From Siphonodentalium dalli (Eukaryota > Mollusca > Scaphopoda > Gadilida > Siphonodentaliidae), in NCBI GenBank assembly GCA_032622095.1, contig CP136068.1:159979465-160043464 (forward strand): 64,000 bases of DNA, written 5' to 3'. Of this stretch, positions 1 to 11,880 are shown in pieces. The number at the start of each line of letters is the position of its first letter. The first letter of the stretch is position 1. The notes under the pieces are model-generated. The model did no database searches, was not told the DNA's origin, and worked only from the letters and a program-made list of their open reading frames with translations. A program made the translations under genes and the position numbers.

Positions 1-2370
1 GGTATGAGGAGTCTAATGGCGTGGCTTTTATCTGTCAAATGTGGCCTCATTCGAGTCAGTGTTGCATTGAAAGGGACAGGGGCACCAAAATTGATGCACA
101 CTTTTTTTAGCGCCAATTTCCACCAAATTGATACACGTTCTTATCCATGGTACGAGGAATCTAATCGTGATTTAAAGACGCCATAGTGGTGCTGTTTGGG
201 TGAGAGATGGAGAGGGGAGGGATTGGCACCAAATTTGATAAACAAATTGTTTAGTCGCCGATTATCACCAAACTTATAAACAATCATCTCCATGATATCA
301 GGAGTGTAATCGTGTGGTTTAAGGATGTCACAAGTGGGGCCATTCGAGTCAGTGGTGTATATAGATACATATAATCATCCGCTTGATATGAAGAATCCAA
401 CGGTGTGGTTTAAATATGTCAAAAGTGGCGTCGTTTGAGTCAGGGATGAACGGAAGGGGAGAGGGGCACCAATATTGATAAAACTAATTTTAGCGCCGAT
501 TTCCACCAAATTGATGTATATTCTTCTTCGTGATACAAGGAATCTAATTGTGCGATTTAACAACGCCAAATTGTTGTTTTTGGATGAGAGATTGGGAGGG
601 GGTGGGCACTAAATTTGATAATAAGTCGCCGATTGCCACCACACTTATACAAAATCATCCCCATGGTATGAGGAGTCTAATGGCGTGGCTTTTATCTGTC
701 AAATGTGGCCTCATTCGAGTCAGTGTTGCGTTGAAAGGGACAGGGGCACCAAAATTGATGCACAATTTTTTTAGCGCCAATTTCCACCAAATTGATACAC
801 GTTCTTATCCATGGTACGAGGAATCTAATCGTGATTTAGAGACGCCATAGTGGTGCTGTTTGGGTGAGAGATGGAGAGGGGAGGGATTGGCACCAAATTT
901 GATAAACAAATTGTTTAGTCGCCGATTATCACCAAACTTATAAACAATCATCTCCATGATATCAGGAGTGTAATCGTGTGGTTTAAGGATGTCACAAGTG
1001 GGGCCATTCGAGTCAGTGGTGTATATAGATACATATAATCATCCCCTTGATATGAAGAATCCAACGGTGTGGTTTAAATATGTCAAAAGTGGCGTCGTTT
1101 GAGTCAGGGATGAACGGAAGGGGAGAGGGGCACCAATATTGATAACACTAATTTTAGCGCCGATTTCCACCAAATTGATGTATATTCTTCTTCGTGATAC
1201 AAGGAATCTAATTGTGCGATTTAACAACGCCAAATTGTTGTTTTTGGATGAGAGATTGGGAGGGGGTGGGCACTAAATTTGATAATAAGTCGCCGATTGC
1301 CACCACACTTATACAAAATCATCCCCATGGTATGAGGAGTCTAATGGCGTGGCTTTTATCTGTCAAATGTGGCCTCATTCGAGTCAGTGTTGCGTTGAAA
1401 GGGACAGGGGCACCAAAATTGATGCACAATTTTTTTAGCGCCAATTTCCACCAAATTGATACACGTTCTTATCCATGGTACGAGGAATCTAATCGTGATT
1501 TAAAGACGCCATAGTGGTGCTGTTTGGGTGAGAGATGGAGAGGGGAGGGATTGGCACCAAATTTGATAAACAAATTGTTTAGTCGCCGATTATCACCAAA
1601 CTTATAAACAATCATCTCCATGATATCAGGAGTGTAATCGTGTGGTTTAAGGATGTCACAAGTGGGGCCATTCGAGTCAGTGGTGTATATAGATACATAT
1701 AATCATCCCCTTGATATGAAGAATCCAACGGTGTGGTTTAAATATGTCAAAAGTGGCGTCGTTTGAGTCAGGGATGAACGGAAGGGAAGAGGGGCACCAA
1801 AATTGATAAAACTAATTTGTGCGCCGATTTCCACCAAATTGATGTATATTCTTCTTCATGATACAAGGAATCTAATTGTGCGATCTAACAACGCCAAATT
1901 GTTGTTTTTGGATGAGAGATTGGGAGGGGTGGGCACTAAATTTGATAATAAGTCGCCGATTGCCACCACACTTATACAAAATCATCCCCATGGTATGAGG
2001 AGTCTAATTGCGTGGCTTTTATCTGTCAAATATGGCCTCATTCGAGTCAGGGTTGCATTGAAAGGGACAGGGGCACCAACATTGATGCACAATATTTTTA
2101 GCGCCAATTTCCACCAAATTGATACACGTTCTTATCCATGATACGAGGAGTCTAATCGTGAATTAAAGACGCCATAGTGGTGCTGTTTGGATGAGAGATG
2201 GAGTGGGGAGGGATTGGCACAAAATTTGATAAAAAAAATTGTTTAGTCGCCGATTATCACCAAACTTATAAACAATCATCTCCATGATATCAGGAGTGTA
2301 ATCGTGTGGTTTAAGGATGTCACAAGTGGGGCCATTCGAGTCAGTGGTGTATAGAGATGAGAGGGACACA
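1..2370. repeat. Satellite array with 664-bp higher-order unit
   Basis: The segment from position 4 recurs at 668 and 1332 with almost no change (664-bp period), and a fourth, more diverged copy starts near 1995. Each 664-bp unit is built from shorter related monomers of roughly 110 bp that share blocks such as 'ttccaccaaattgata' and 'attcgagtcagtg', so this is a higher-order repeat. The open frames here repeat with the same period and look fortuitous. The array runs off the left edge of the window. Confidence 0.93.
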
Positions 2371-3060
2371 AAAAATTATGTCTATATGTTTAGTGCCGAT
2401 TTCCACCAGATTGATACATATTCTTCTCCGTGATTTGATACGAATTTGTATACTCGCCAATTTTCACCAATTTCATATATATGCATCTCTAATCTCTAAT
2501 GAGTCTTAGTGTGTGCAGCTTGAGTCCGAAATAGGGACGGGAGGGTCACCAAAACTGATACAAAATATTTTTAGTACCAATTACCATCAAATTCAGACAC
2601 GTTCTTCTCAAATGATACAAGAAATAAAATCGTGCTGTCTGTCTGTCTTTTTGTCTGTCTGTGTGCGTTCTATATATAACTTCACGCGGTACAATCGAGA
2701 TGGCACCAAGGCGTTCTAAGAGGGGTAACTTTTTACAAGGAAGATAATGGTGCGGGTTAACATTTAAAAATTTAAAAAATATGGTGAAATAGTTTTGTCG
2801 CTGATTTCCACCAAATGAATACATAATCACCTTCGCAATATGGCGTTGTTCGAGTCAGCGTTGCATCAACAATTGATTTAATAAACCAAATTCCACCAAA
2901 TTCATACACGTTTTTCTCTAATGATATACCATGAATTAAATCACATTTGGTGTCGTTTGCGTCACGGATGGCGAGTGGATATGCACTATCATTGATAAGA
3001 TTGCTATTCGCCGATATCCACATATAAGTTATATAGTCACCAGGCCATCTCCATATCATT
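2371..3060. repeat. Diverged monomers at the array edge
   Basis: The same monomer blocks (caccaaa..tgata, 'gccgatttccaccaaat', 'ttcgagtcag') continue, but spacing and sequence are much degraded. This is the usual look of an old satellite edge. No gene is seen. Confidence 0.7.
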
Positions 3061-4489
3061 TTTAGTAGTTGGGCGTTCACATTTCACAATCCCGACATAT
3101 GGTGACCCACATAAGTCACTTGAACAATTATATCTTCTTAACAGTCATATTTATATGGGAATGGCAATCAAGGCATTCACACAATGAGCTAGCAAAAAGA
3201 AATAACTAGAAGAAGCATTAAACGTATATTTATCATTCTATTGAAGAGATACATATATTCGTGCAAACTGAGAGACCTCGAACCGTCAGAGGATTGCATA
3301 TATATAATAACAAAATTTAGTGTGTTCCATTCAATACAGTTTCCACAAAAAGTTACAATTTGTCAAGAGATATGGAAGGCCTGTTCTAAAATAGTGGTCG
3401 CAATGTGCAGTCAAATATAGTTTCTTCTGATATACAAGAAAATGCAGTTAGTAGCACAAGACTTTTCAGGATCCTACCAATACTGACATCTGACAAGGGT
3501 TTTAGAACAGACTCATCGACTGACATAAACAACTCAAAATATCGCTCTGTGCCTGGCACATGTAGCTGATATATGTGCGCAGCAACATTTTGTTTAAACT
3601 AAGAATATTTAGCCAATATATAGCACCGTGAACAGAGGAGCACCTGGAAATTTCTTTGGAACATCTGTATCTTCATGGAGATATGATAGCCAGGTGTCCT
3701 CGAGATCTTAGTCCAACCCACTAGATTGATTGATACATCTCAATATGTAAAACCCAATTATCATCTTTTATCGAACTAATGTGTTTATGATGTTCATGTA
3801 TCATATTATAACGTCTAATGTATACGGAGTTGAAAATAAATAAATACTTCATTATTGGTGGAACGGATTAATCAGGATAAACATAATGACAATTGACAAA
3901 TTGAGCCACTACTTATATTCCATGACTGTAATACTCATGTTTTGTGATGCTATTTGAATATACAATTTATGAGAAAACGTATAACACTTTAAGCAAGAGC
4001 ATTCTCTATTACCAACAAATATCCACAGCATACATTAACTGTAGAGTAATGCTCCCTGGTACATACTAAACATATCTATCTTAACCGATGGGGGGAGACA
4101 GGAATATAATCGAACTATAAGTGACCCCAACCAAATTACCAAGGTCATACTCGAAGAGGCCGTGACCTATGGGTTATGCAAGTCTAACCACAAAGGAAGG
4201 AAGTATTAGGTAATAATTCCAGTTCACCCATGGGTCAGTACAGACAAAGAGATACACTAATGACTGCTATGTCATTAGCGTATATATAAACCATACATTA
4301 ATCTACTCTTCAATCAGTTTCGGCTCTTCAGACTAATTGGCAGATGTCAATATCCACCCGCTAAATTAATAAGCGGCGTTCCTGTCTTTCCATCCATCCA
4401 ATATTTGATTCATGACATTGCTGTTGACTATACATTGATATTAGATGTGAATAAATGATATACAAGAACTGACTTCATTCTTCCACATA
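3061..4489. other. Unassigned non-coding stretch
   Basis: About 1.4 kb of AT-rich sequence with stops in all frames. No exon with flanking splice sites, RNA gene or clear tandem repeat was recognised. Confidence 0.5.
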
Positions 4490-4518
4490 ACCTGGGCAAC
4501 GCCGGGTAACCCTGCTAG
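4490..4518 (+). mobile_element. Possible Helitron-like 3' terminus
   Basis: The sequence has a short hairpin-capable GC-rich block around 'gccgggtaaccc' followed closely by CTAG and a T. Helitron 3' ends are known to carry a hairpin just before CTRR and to insert between A and T. The 5' end was not found, so this rests on the terminus alone. Confidence 0.3.
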
Positions 4519-5274
4519 TATTATATAAAAAGGTATTGGTGGGGTAAGGATAGTTTCTCGCATGATTTCCCATTCACTGTAATAATCATACACATACTCT
4601 AAAATGCCAATAGAGTACCCAATTGTGTATACAGCATGGGGGCATTTGTACCTTTGCCACGTGTGTCATAACCAACTGAATATTGATTAGTATTTGTAAT
4701 TAGAACACAATCAAACTGTACATTGCAAGACATTTAAGAATAATTAACTGTCCGCATATTAGCACAGTTCTTATATTAACCGTGGATACTTCGTGTGATT
4801 ATAGTAGACATCTACACCTGGCTGACTCTGAAAGTATTTCCTTTCAAACTCAATCACTTCAATAGTGATACTATTGGTTTAATTATCATGACGTTATCAG
4901 TGCCATTTAAAAACCGACTGTAGTAGACCCCACCTACGACATATACATGTGATGATTGGATTATGTATTGAATATTGCTGACGTGTGTTGGTGTATCTTA
5001 GCGCACCAAACTGAATGATATGTCAATGTGAAGATGACAGGTTATAATTTTTATTTTATCGCACATGATGTCGTTTATTTAATGTGTCAATCAGGTTGGT
5101 CATTGTCATTGTCACAAGGCATGCATCGATCACATTCGTAGTAGCCAGTTTTTCAAATTGAACACAATATGTAGCCAGCGTATCACAAGCGATCGCATTT
5201 GTAGCTCACGTTTCATATTCAGGTGGGTCTAATGAACGATACTAATTGTTTTGCTAATCACATTCTTGAGTAGT
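4519..5274. other. Unassigned non-coding stretch
   Basis: AT-rich sequence. A loosely repeated motif ('gtagccag' plus 'tttcaaattg/tttcatattc') occurs near 5140-5220. No coding exon was recognised. Confidence 0.4.
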
Positions 5275-5774
5275 GTGACATAACGCCATATACAATTGCC
5301 CATACCCCATTATAATCTCACAACTTGATTAAAACTATACGAATGTCCCAATATATAGAACCCCAAACTCAAATATTCGTGCTCGGTTTCTTAACGAAAA
5401 CTCACACTTCTTACTCCCAGCGAAGACATACACACAATGAAGATGGCTCCCAAATATGGTCAAGGGAAATGACCATAACGGCGGAACCAATCCCGATGTG
5501 TATTGCCAAACGCCTCATCTAATATGCATCCCAAATAGTATATAAGAAACAGCCACATCCCATCACATCATCCTTTCACTAGACTCATCTCATCTCGAGG
5601 TTCGTACACCTCACCAGACATCACCCACACCAGGCATCACCCATTCGGGGACCTTACTTCGCGGCGACTTGATTGTCACATTTGTCTACACTGCTTGCAT
5701 CTTATTCACGACGTATTAAAGACTTGTACCTATATATATATATAGCTGTGTGTTCATTACCTCGCATAGTATTA
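5275..5774 (+). mobile_element. Putative 5' LTR of a degenerate retrotransposon
   Basis: The stretch ahead of the gag region has LTR-like promoter layout: a TATATAAG box at 5539-5546, an ATTAAA poly(A) signal at 5715-5720, and a TGG-starting primer-binding-site-like block (tggtaccgtgaacag) at 5776-5790. A possible 5' edge is tgtgacataac near 5275. No second LTR is in the window, so the edges are inferred from layout only. Confidence 0.45.
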
Positions 5775-5951
5775 ATGGTACCGTGAACAGTTCTACGTCT
5801 CACCACAGAACTTGAAGTCTCGGCCACTAAACGATCACTACAAAGCAGAAACAATCTCAAACCGCTACTCAAGCACGGGGATACAGCCTTACACACCAGC
5901 CACGGAGAGACAGTCTTACACACTAGACCACTGCATCGGACAATCACAACT

Positions 5952-6160
5952 CAACCCTTTGGGCACACAAGACCGCATACTAACCCTTTGGGCACACAGG
6001 ACCGCATACCATACTCATCTGCTATCGACGACCCAACCCTTTGGACACACAGGACCGCATACCATACTCATCTGATATCGACGACCCAACCCTTTGGACA
6101 CACAGGACCGCATACCATACCTTTCTGATATAGACGAATCAACCTTTTGGACACATTGTT
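5952..6160 (+). repeat. Leader tandem repeat, about 53 bp, three to four copies
   Basis: Blocks beginning 'aaccctttggacacacagg' and continuing with accgcataccatac recur at about 53-bp spacing, with a shorter first copy. They lie in the untranslated leader between the putative LTR and the first ORF of the retrotransposon. Confidence 0.8.
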
Positions 6161-6449
6161 TCCTACGACCAGCTCACATCGTGTATCCAGCTAGAAACAT
6201 TACTCGCGCCGTTTGCTGACCAGATCCAGCTACATATAAACATTAACATCCGATTTGGACACCCTTCTGTTTCCAACAAACACTACAAGAACATTCTGTA
6301 CATCGCCCACCCATTCATCATCACAGATTCGTGCACATTATTCCTCTTGGAAATTGGTGAGTGACCATCTTTTCTTTCACATTTGCTGTCAAATTGCACA
6401 CTCCCTATTTTTTAGCATTTTTTTTACTCATTTTTTTTCCACGTGGGTT

Positions 6450-6941
6450 ATGGACACATCACCTGATTCTACTACACCAACACTACCTACCCATCCTACT
6501 ACAATACACGCATCGGACGATCAGCCCATACCACCCACCTCTCAAAAACAACATTCAGTTCTTAATTTTAAAACTTACTGTAGATACGCTTTACCCCACC
6601 AAATAACTTTATCGCCACAACTCATTAAATATTGCAATCCCATTCGCATTGATATAACACACGATACAATCTGCTTATACGTGCGTTGTATGATTATAAA
6701 TAATTACTCAGGACACACACTAGATTCCTGGAACGAGTGGCATTCATTTCCGGCTCATTTTACTGATTATCCAAAACTTATTGTCAACTCTATAGTCGCA
6801 GCAATTCCCATAAAACATCCTAATAAATCACCTGAATCGTGTCAAATACACCTGAATCGCATAATACACCGCCACGGCACTTGGAAAAAAATACAACATA
6901 TCTCGCACCCTTACCATAGATCCCAAATTAGACGCCGTTAA
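6450..6941 (+). CDS. Extra ORF between LTR and gag
   Basis: An intact frame of 163 codons from the internal ATG at 6450, ending 14 bases before the gag ATG at 6956. The frame is open further upstream to 6255, but that part crosses a T-rich tract and a GTGAGT motif at 6357-6362 and looks like leader. The product is Ser/Thr/Pro-rich for about 45 residues, then a more ordered segment with several His, Tyr and Trp residues and a basic C-terminus ending in Arg-rich sequence. No known domain is recognised. Unlike the gag after it, the frame has not been broken. It could be an accessory gene, an N-terminal gag module, or a chance ORF. Confidence 0.45.
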   Translation: MDTSPDSTTPTLPTHPTTIHASDDQPIPPTSQKQHSVLNFKTYCRYALPHQITLSPQLIKYCNPIRIDITHDTICLYVRCMIINNYSGHTLDSWNEWHSFPAHFTDYPKLIVNSIVAAIPIKHPNKSPESCQIHLNRIIHRHGTWKKIQHISHPYHRSQIRRR

Positions 6942-6955
6942 CCCTCAATAACATA

Positions 6956-7889
6956 ATGGAGTCACCATCTCCGCAGAGCAGCGATTATTTTCATCCAAGC
7001 CAAAGTTATCAGCATCACCTTGAATTAAACCGGGAAACGGACCGATCAACCACAAGACCCCCCCCCCCCACACATACATTACTAATGAAACTGGCAAAGA
7101 TACTCAAAACTTGTTATTATCAAGGCTTACCCATGAAATTAGCCATTTCACTAGTTCTATCCGCGATCAGACGGACAGTTTTAAAACTCAGACAACCATA
7201 ACGGGTATGAACTCCATTATTGAACCCTTCGATGGCAAACCTGACGCTTTTCCCCAATGGGTCCATTCGGTGGAAAAATATTCCCGCGAGATTTCGGCAC
7301 AAGATGAGACTATTATTAAAATTGCTGCTCAAACATGTAAATCTCAAGTTTCTGAATTTATTCAACGCTTCATAAATGAAAATAACACGGACGGAAAAGT
7401 CACGTTTACCTGGGCCGATTTGAAATCACAATTACGTTCATTATTCAGTTCCATAACAGATTCGCCTCAGGCCCTTTCCTCATTACGAGCCATTAGGCAG
7501 AGACATACTGAACGATTGCAATGTTTGCAGAACGCATACACACCCTCGCTAAACACGCTTTTACCGATGAAATTAATACATGAGCAGTACAAACACAACT
7601 AGTAGCATTCTTTTCCGACGTCATTCGCGACTCTAGTATTAAATTCAGGCTTCTCGAAGAAGAACCCGTAACGCTTGATAGAGCTACGGATATTGCCCTA
7701 CGCGAAATGAACCTTCGGCAGCGTTATCGCTTACGTTACGGTGAACATCACAATGACTATAACCAATTCCCACAGTTACAATCCCCTCAACCAATGGATA
7801 TCGACAATAACCAACGACACATTATACGATGGCCATCACAATCTACCTATACCCCCGCCAATCCAAAGACAGACATCTCAAAAGCATAG
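6956..7889 (+). pseudogene. Broken gag of LTR retrotransposon
   Basis: Capsid-like polyprotein of an LTR retrotransposon. Translation from ATG 6956 starts in one frame, shifts at the C homopolymer near 7060-7069, and continues in a second frame holding a block from ATG 7207 (MNSIIEPFDGKPDAFPQW) typical of retrotransposon capsid N-termini. A second shift near 7520 and an in-frame TGA near 7580 follow, after which a third frame carries a helical, charged stretch to the stop at 7889. Lengths and order fit a gag capsid, with two frameshifts and one stop, so it is dead or wrongly read at the homopolymer. Clade (Ty3-like or other) cannot be set without reverse transcriptase. Confidence 0.7.
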
Positions 7890-8370
7890 AGTCTATAATT
7901 CACAGCTGCAGCCCATTAATCATTACCCCACGCTCCCATCACCGTGTCAAAGACAACGATATCTTAATTACCGCACGCGGCGTCCACTTAATCTTCCACG
8001 CTACAGGCCTGCCAAACATACCACCAACTGCAATAACAGGTGTCCTCCTAAGAAACCCATGTTTCATAATATTCCAAATAAGCCTATTTTATCTCTTCTT
8101 GACTTAAAGTTTCCTTCTCAAATTAAAACCGTCAATAGCCTTGAAAAACCAATGCGCCAAGAAATTACTAATTCTCAATCATACTCAAAAAGAAATTCAA
8201 CACGCACCAATTCTCGCGAATCACATTCCAATATTGCAATTAACCCTGTAATGCCACCGTTAAAACCCATACGACATACAATACCATTACTTAAATATCC
8301 AAGTGATATGACAGATGGTGCTCTAAACCAAACACCATGCTCAAATATCATTAAAATACACAAACAACGC
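7890..8370 (+). pseudogene. Nucleocapsid/linker remnant
   Basis: An open frame (7741-8400) continues from the gag region to the protease stub. It holds an Arg-rich block around 7950-8010 followed by a CNNRC pair, then a Lys/Ser/Thr/Asn-rich linker. A full CCHC zinc knuckle is not visible, so it is either absent in this family or degraded. The basic block fits a nucleic-acid-binding nucleocapsid. Confidence 0.5.
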
Positions 8371-8504
8371 ATTCGTTCACTATTAGATTCACCAGCTTGA
8401 AATACGATATGTATAGATCCATACCAAATCGGCCACCTTTAATTAAAGAACATGTGTTACTCACATCAGCCGATGGAACACCATTGAAAGTTTTTGGATC
8501 CTAA
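8371..8504 (+). pseudogene. Truncated retropepsin (protease) stub
   Basis: At 8380-8397 the frame reads LLDSPA, matching the family active-site block LLDSGA with Gly replaced by Pro. A frameshift follows, and the next frame carries a flap-like stretch that includes TSADGTPLKVFG before stop TAA 8502-8504. Homology ends there and a different repeat begins, so the rest of pol (reverse transcriptase, RNase H, integrase) is missing. Changed active site, frameshift and truncation make this inactive. Confidence 0.65.
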
Positions 8505-9290
8505 AATATGACATATTTCTTGTAGTATTTTAGCAGCTACGCGCATATTATATATTATTATCCACCCCTTAACTAAAACTATTTCTGATTGGGCAAAAGC
8601 CGCCACGTGATAATCCGGGAAAAAGTCATATTGACTCCCGAATGTCATATTGGAATCCCAAGAGAGCAATATGACTTTTTATGGGTACTCTGTGACGTCA
8701 CGAATTAACTCTTACGAAATGAATCGGTGAAATTGTGATGCGCGCGCGATACTGGTGGATTTAGCAGACGCTTCACTTCCGCATTCAGTTTTGTTTTTAT
8801 TTCCGTGTTTACTGTTCCAAATCATGCTTTCTGATGATCAAATACAAGCTTTAATAGAGAATTTAGTGTCGACACATACCAAAAGTAACCACTAAAGTTT
8901 TATTCCCAAAATTTTGATAAACAACAGATGGATAATAAAAATGTCATTATACGAAGTTGTGTACAGTATGAATTTTTCTTGTACTGCTCCAGATTGTGGT
9001 GAAAAGTCATATTGGACTCGACACTGCGTGTCTCGTCCAATATGACTTTTCACCACAACCTGGACTCGTAGGAGAAAAGACACATACTGTACACAACATT
9101 GTATAATAACTTTATAGTATTTTTCAAACAAGCTGATACCTCATTTGTGTCCAATAGGGCAGTTGTTTGCTCTTATATTCTGACCAAAGTTGTCAGTCGA
9201 AGGATTCTCCAAGATGTACAGTCAGAATGTTATAGAAAACTACTGAGCATTTCGGAACAAATAACTTATCAACTTGTTTTAAAATAAACT
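8505..9290. mobile_element. Deleted DNA-transposon-like segment with foldback core
   Basis: The segment that truncates the retrotransposon has repeated 'aaaagtcatatt' blocks, a CRE palindrome TGACGTCA near 8692, and a short ORF from ATG 8824 (MLSDDQIQALIENLVS...) ending within 24 codons. Its last part ('gttatagaaaacta' to acttgtttt, about 9229-9283) recurs at 51865-51918. It looks like an internally deleted element. No transposase domain was recognised. Confidence 0.4.
8946..9107. repeat. Inverted repeat (foldback), about 162 bp
   Basis: Outer arms 'attatacgaagttgtgtaca' and its near-exact reverse complement at 9083-9107 enclose a second dyad, 'aaaagtcatattggac' against 'gtccaatatgactttt'. 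The DNA can fold into a nested hairpin. Confidence 0.85.
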
Positions 9291-9426
9291 TGAACATGCT
9301 CGTCACCGTCCGCGGGAATCGTCACAACTAACATGTCGTATAGACAATATTTTCAATTTTTAACTTCTAAAGTATCGTATATCACAATAAAATCATGATT
9401 TCTCATCTACCTGACGGTAATCGAAT

Positions 9427-9938
9427 ATATTTACATACTAAGTGTGATCATCACTAAATCCAGCATTCCGATTGGTCGGCGCCCACGTGGCTAGTTGCAA
9501 TTATTTCTCGGTGAATTCGCAACAGCTAATAACTGCAGGCTCATAACAACATCGATACGTCATTGGGTTTTGAAAGACGAACGCGTAATGTTTTTGGCGC
9601 ATTTGGACTCGCGCAGGATTGACTTAATAAATCATCGGGTTTCAATATAAAGAGAAATTGTTCCTGTTAACTTTTGCCAAGGGTGCTATGGGATATTTTG
9701 GGCTGGTTTTTACACGATACACTTTACGATTTAAATACATTTACAAAAGTGGCATTTTCGCTAAATGTATATAAATATAAGGATTAACTGTCATGTGGAC
9801 TGTTTTTATGGAGATGTAACCATGAGGTAAGTGGTCATAACTTGTGTAAAACCCAAAGGTTTTACATACAAGTTATGACCATTAACCTCACGGTTACATC
9901 TCCATAACAAACAGTCCACATGACAGTTAATCCTTATA
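9427..9938 (-). mobile_element. Hairpin-plus-tail element, copy 1
   Basis: A near-perfect dyad of about 155 bp (9781-9932, arms 'ggattaactgtcatgtggac' and its complement) is joined to a roughly 350-bp tail (9427-9775). The same tail and hairpin occur in opposite orientation at 60945-61440 and 61456-61963. No coding potential is evident, so it is a non-autonomous element of unknown class. Confidence 0.85.
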
Positions 9939-10301
9939 TGAAAGTGTATCGAAAATAACAACTGTGATTTGTGTGTAAAGTTAACGGCAGATACCGATTC
10001 TATATCCAGAGATAAATAGTGTGTGTCTCCTGAACAATTTGATTTTCCTGAGGTACGTTATTGTAGATGCCAACGGCGATTTATAACGTACTATAAGCAA
10101 GAAATATTCAAAATCATACCGAACGCATCGCGGCCCACATGGAGGAAATGCGAAAACAGAGTCAGTCGGCCTACATGTATTATGAATTTAAAAACATTAT
10201 TGTGTGAGTTGTGTCATGCATGTCATTCCCAACCTGTTGAAAGGTTTGACCGCATGTTAGGCACCCAACCCCGTGTTGCCACGTCCGTAGATCTTAAATT
10301 G

Positions 10302-10421
10302 TCAGGCCTGAGTTTAGTGTGCCTGTCATTTGCAGAACGAGGTCCCCAGAGGGTTATTTGGTGACGCTATCCCGTATAGCGGGCTATCATCAATAAAGTC
10401 ACCCCCGGAACCTCATTCTGC
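10302..10421 (+). mobile_element. Small foldback MITE, copy 1
   Basis: A dyad from gcagaacgag to 'cctcattctgc' with a central hairpin (cccgtata/gcggg), plus a flank 'aggcctgagtttagtgtgcc'. The same flank and hairpin recur inverted at 10627-10748. Confidence 0.7.
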
Positions 10422-10626
10422 TTAGGCCTTATCTTCTCTGGAAAGTTTATTTATTATCAAATTGCTATAGTGACTTAGTTTATATTTCTGTTTTAGTTTA
10501 GTTTCTCTATATCCCCAAATTGGCAGACGACTCGTTGCAAAGTTGAGGATCCCAATGGGTGTATATCACAATATTTACCATTTGGAAATTCAATCTCAGT
10601 CTGTCTCCCATAGCAGATGAGGCCAT

Positions 10627-10748
10627 GCAGAATGAGATCCCAAGAGGGTGAATTTGGTGATCATAGCCGGCAATGTGGGATAGCACCACTAAATTCACCC
10701 CATGGGAATTCATTCTGCAAATGAAAGGCACACTAGACTCAGGCTTGG
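10627..10748 (-). mobile_element. Small foldback MITE, copy 2 (inverted)
   Basis: The hairpin 10627-10718 (arms gcagaatgag / cattctgc) and the 30-bp flank to 10748 are the reverse complement, with divergence, of the element at 10302-10421. Confidence 0.7.
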
Positions 10749-10799
10749 AAAAAGTATGCACCGTGTTCATGTCAGGTTTGTTCGGCGGATACCAGCATC

Positions 10800-11215
10800 T
10801 GCGTAACACCAAGTCGGTCAGCAATCTCGTGCTGTGGAGTAAATAATAATTATATAAAATTACCATTATATTCTCAAATTGCCATATGCCATGATATCAA
10901 TGCACCGCTATATATCTCAATCTCCTGTTGTGGAATAAATAATACCATCAAAGTACCATTATATTCTTAAATTGTCATATGCCATGATATCAAAGTACCA
11001 TTATATTTCTCAATCTCGTGCTGCATGGAATAAATAAAGTCATCAAAGTACCATTATACACGCATTCTCAAATTGACATATGCCATCAAAGTACCATGAG
11101 ATTTCTCAATCTCGTGCTGTTGAATAAATAATGTCATCAAAGTACCATTATAATCTCAAATTGTCATATGCCATGATATCAAAGTACCATTATATTTCTC
11201 AAATTGTCATATGTC
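10800..11215. repeat. Tandem repeat of about 70-90 bp
   Basis: Blocks 'aaagtaccattatattctca' followed by aattgtcatatgccatgat, and blocks 'tctcaatctcgtgctg' plus ttgaataaataa, recur four to five times with changing spacing. No coding content. Confidence 0.75.
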
Positions 11216-11724
11216 ACGACCTGTAGCTAATCCCGGCGATTTTAGGAAGAATAACTTATGTATGTATGCACATTATAAACATGTGTATTAAAATTAGTTT
11301 AGCAATGTCTGCTCTTGTGTTAAAACGATATAAAGACCCGTCTTGTGTGTGTTCACTTTGAAACAACAACGCAGAGTGTGATCAATATGTTAACCATACT
11401 GGAATGGTCTGTTATACACTTGGAGTGGTGGTATTTAATAAAAGCAGGAATACGAAAATATAATACATGAACAATTGAACATGTTGATTCTTATTCATTG
11501 GGGCGAATTGTTCAGATGATTAGTTCAACAAACGTATTATCTGAACGTTTCCTACGGGAACTACCCGCCAATGAGTGTTTAGTGTAGACAGTTTTAAACA
11601 TAATATGCGGAAATCACGGGGTTTCGAGGATGGTTTGTACCACGCATTTCAAATGGCCGAGGCGAGTGCAAACGCACAAACAACATTATATATGAGGAAC
11701 TAACATAAAACATGTATAAGCAAA

Positions 11725-11880
11725 GTTGATACCCCAGGGAGCCTCGCATATATAAGAACATGCACTGGCGTACATGACCAAGGTCAATAGTGTTATACCA
11801 AATCATTATCTTATGAAGGCGAGGCGCCATATGGGAGATTCGCATATATAAGGTAATACATTGGCACAGGATTTTCGCTA
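11725..11880. mobile_element. Degenerate copy of the TATA-hairpin MITE cassette
   Basis: Decayed arms 'gcctcgcatatataagaaca' with tgcactggc, and 'ttcgcatatataaggtaata' with cattggcacagg, match the hairpin cassette that is intact at 16.7, 20.3, 23.5, 35.7, 45.8, 52.1, 56.4 and 59.2 kb. Confidence 0.65.

Noticed and set aside
548-2141. Repeated 64-112-codon ORFs in the first 2.2 kb
   Set aside because: They recur with the 664-bp satellite period on both strands and carry no domain.
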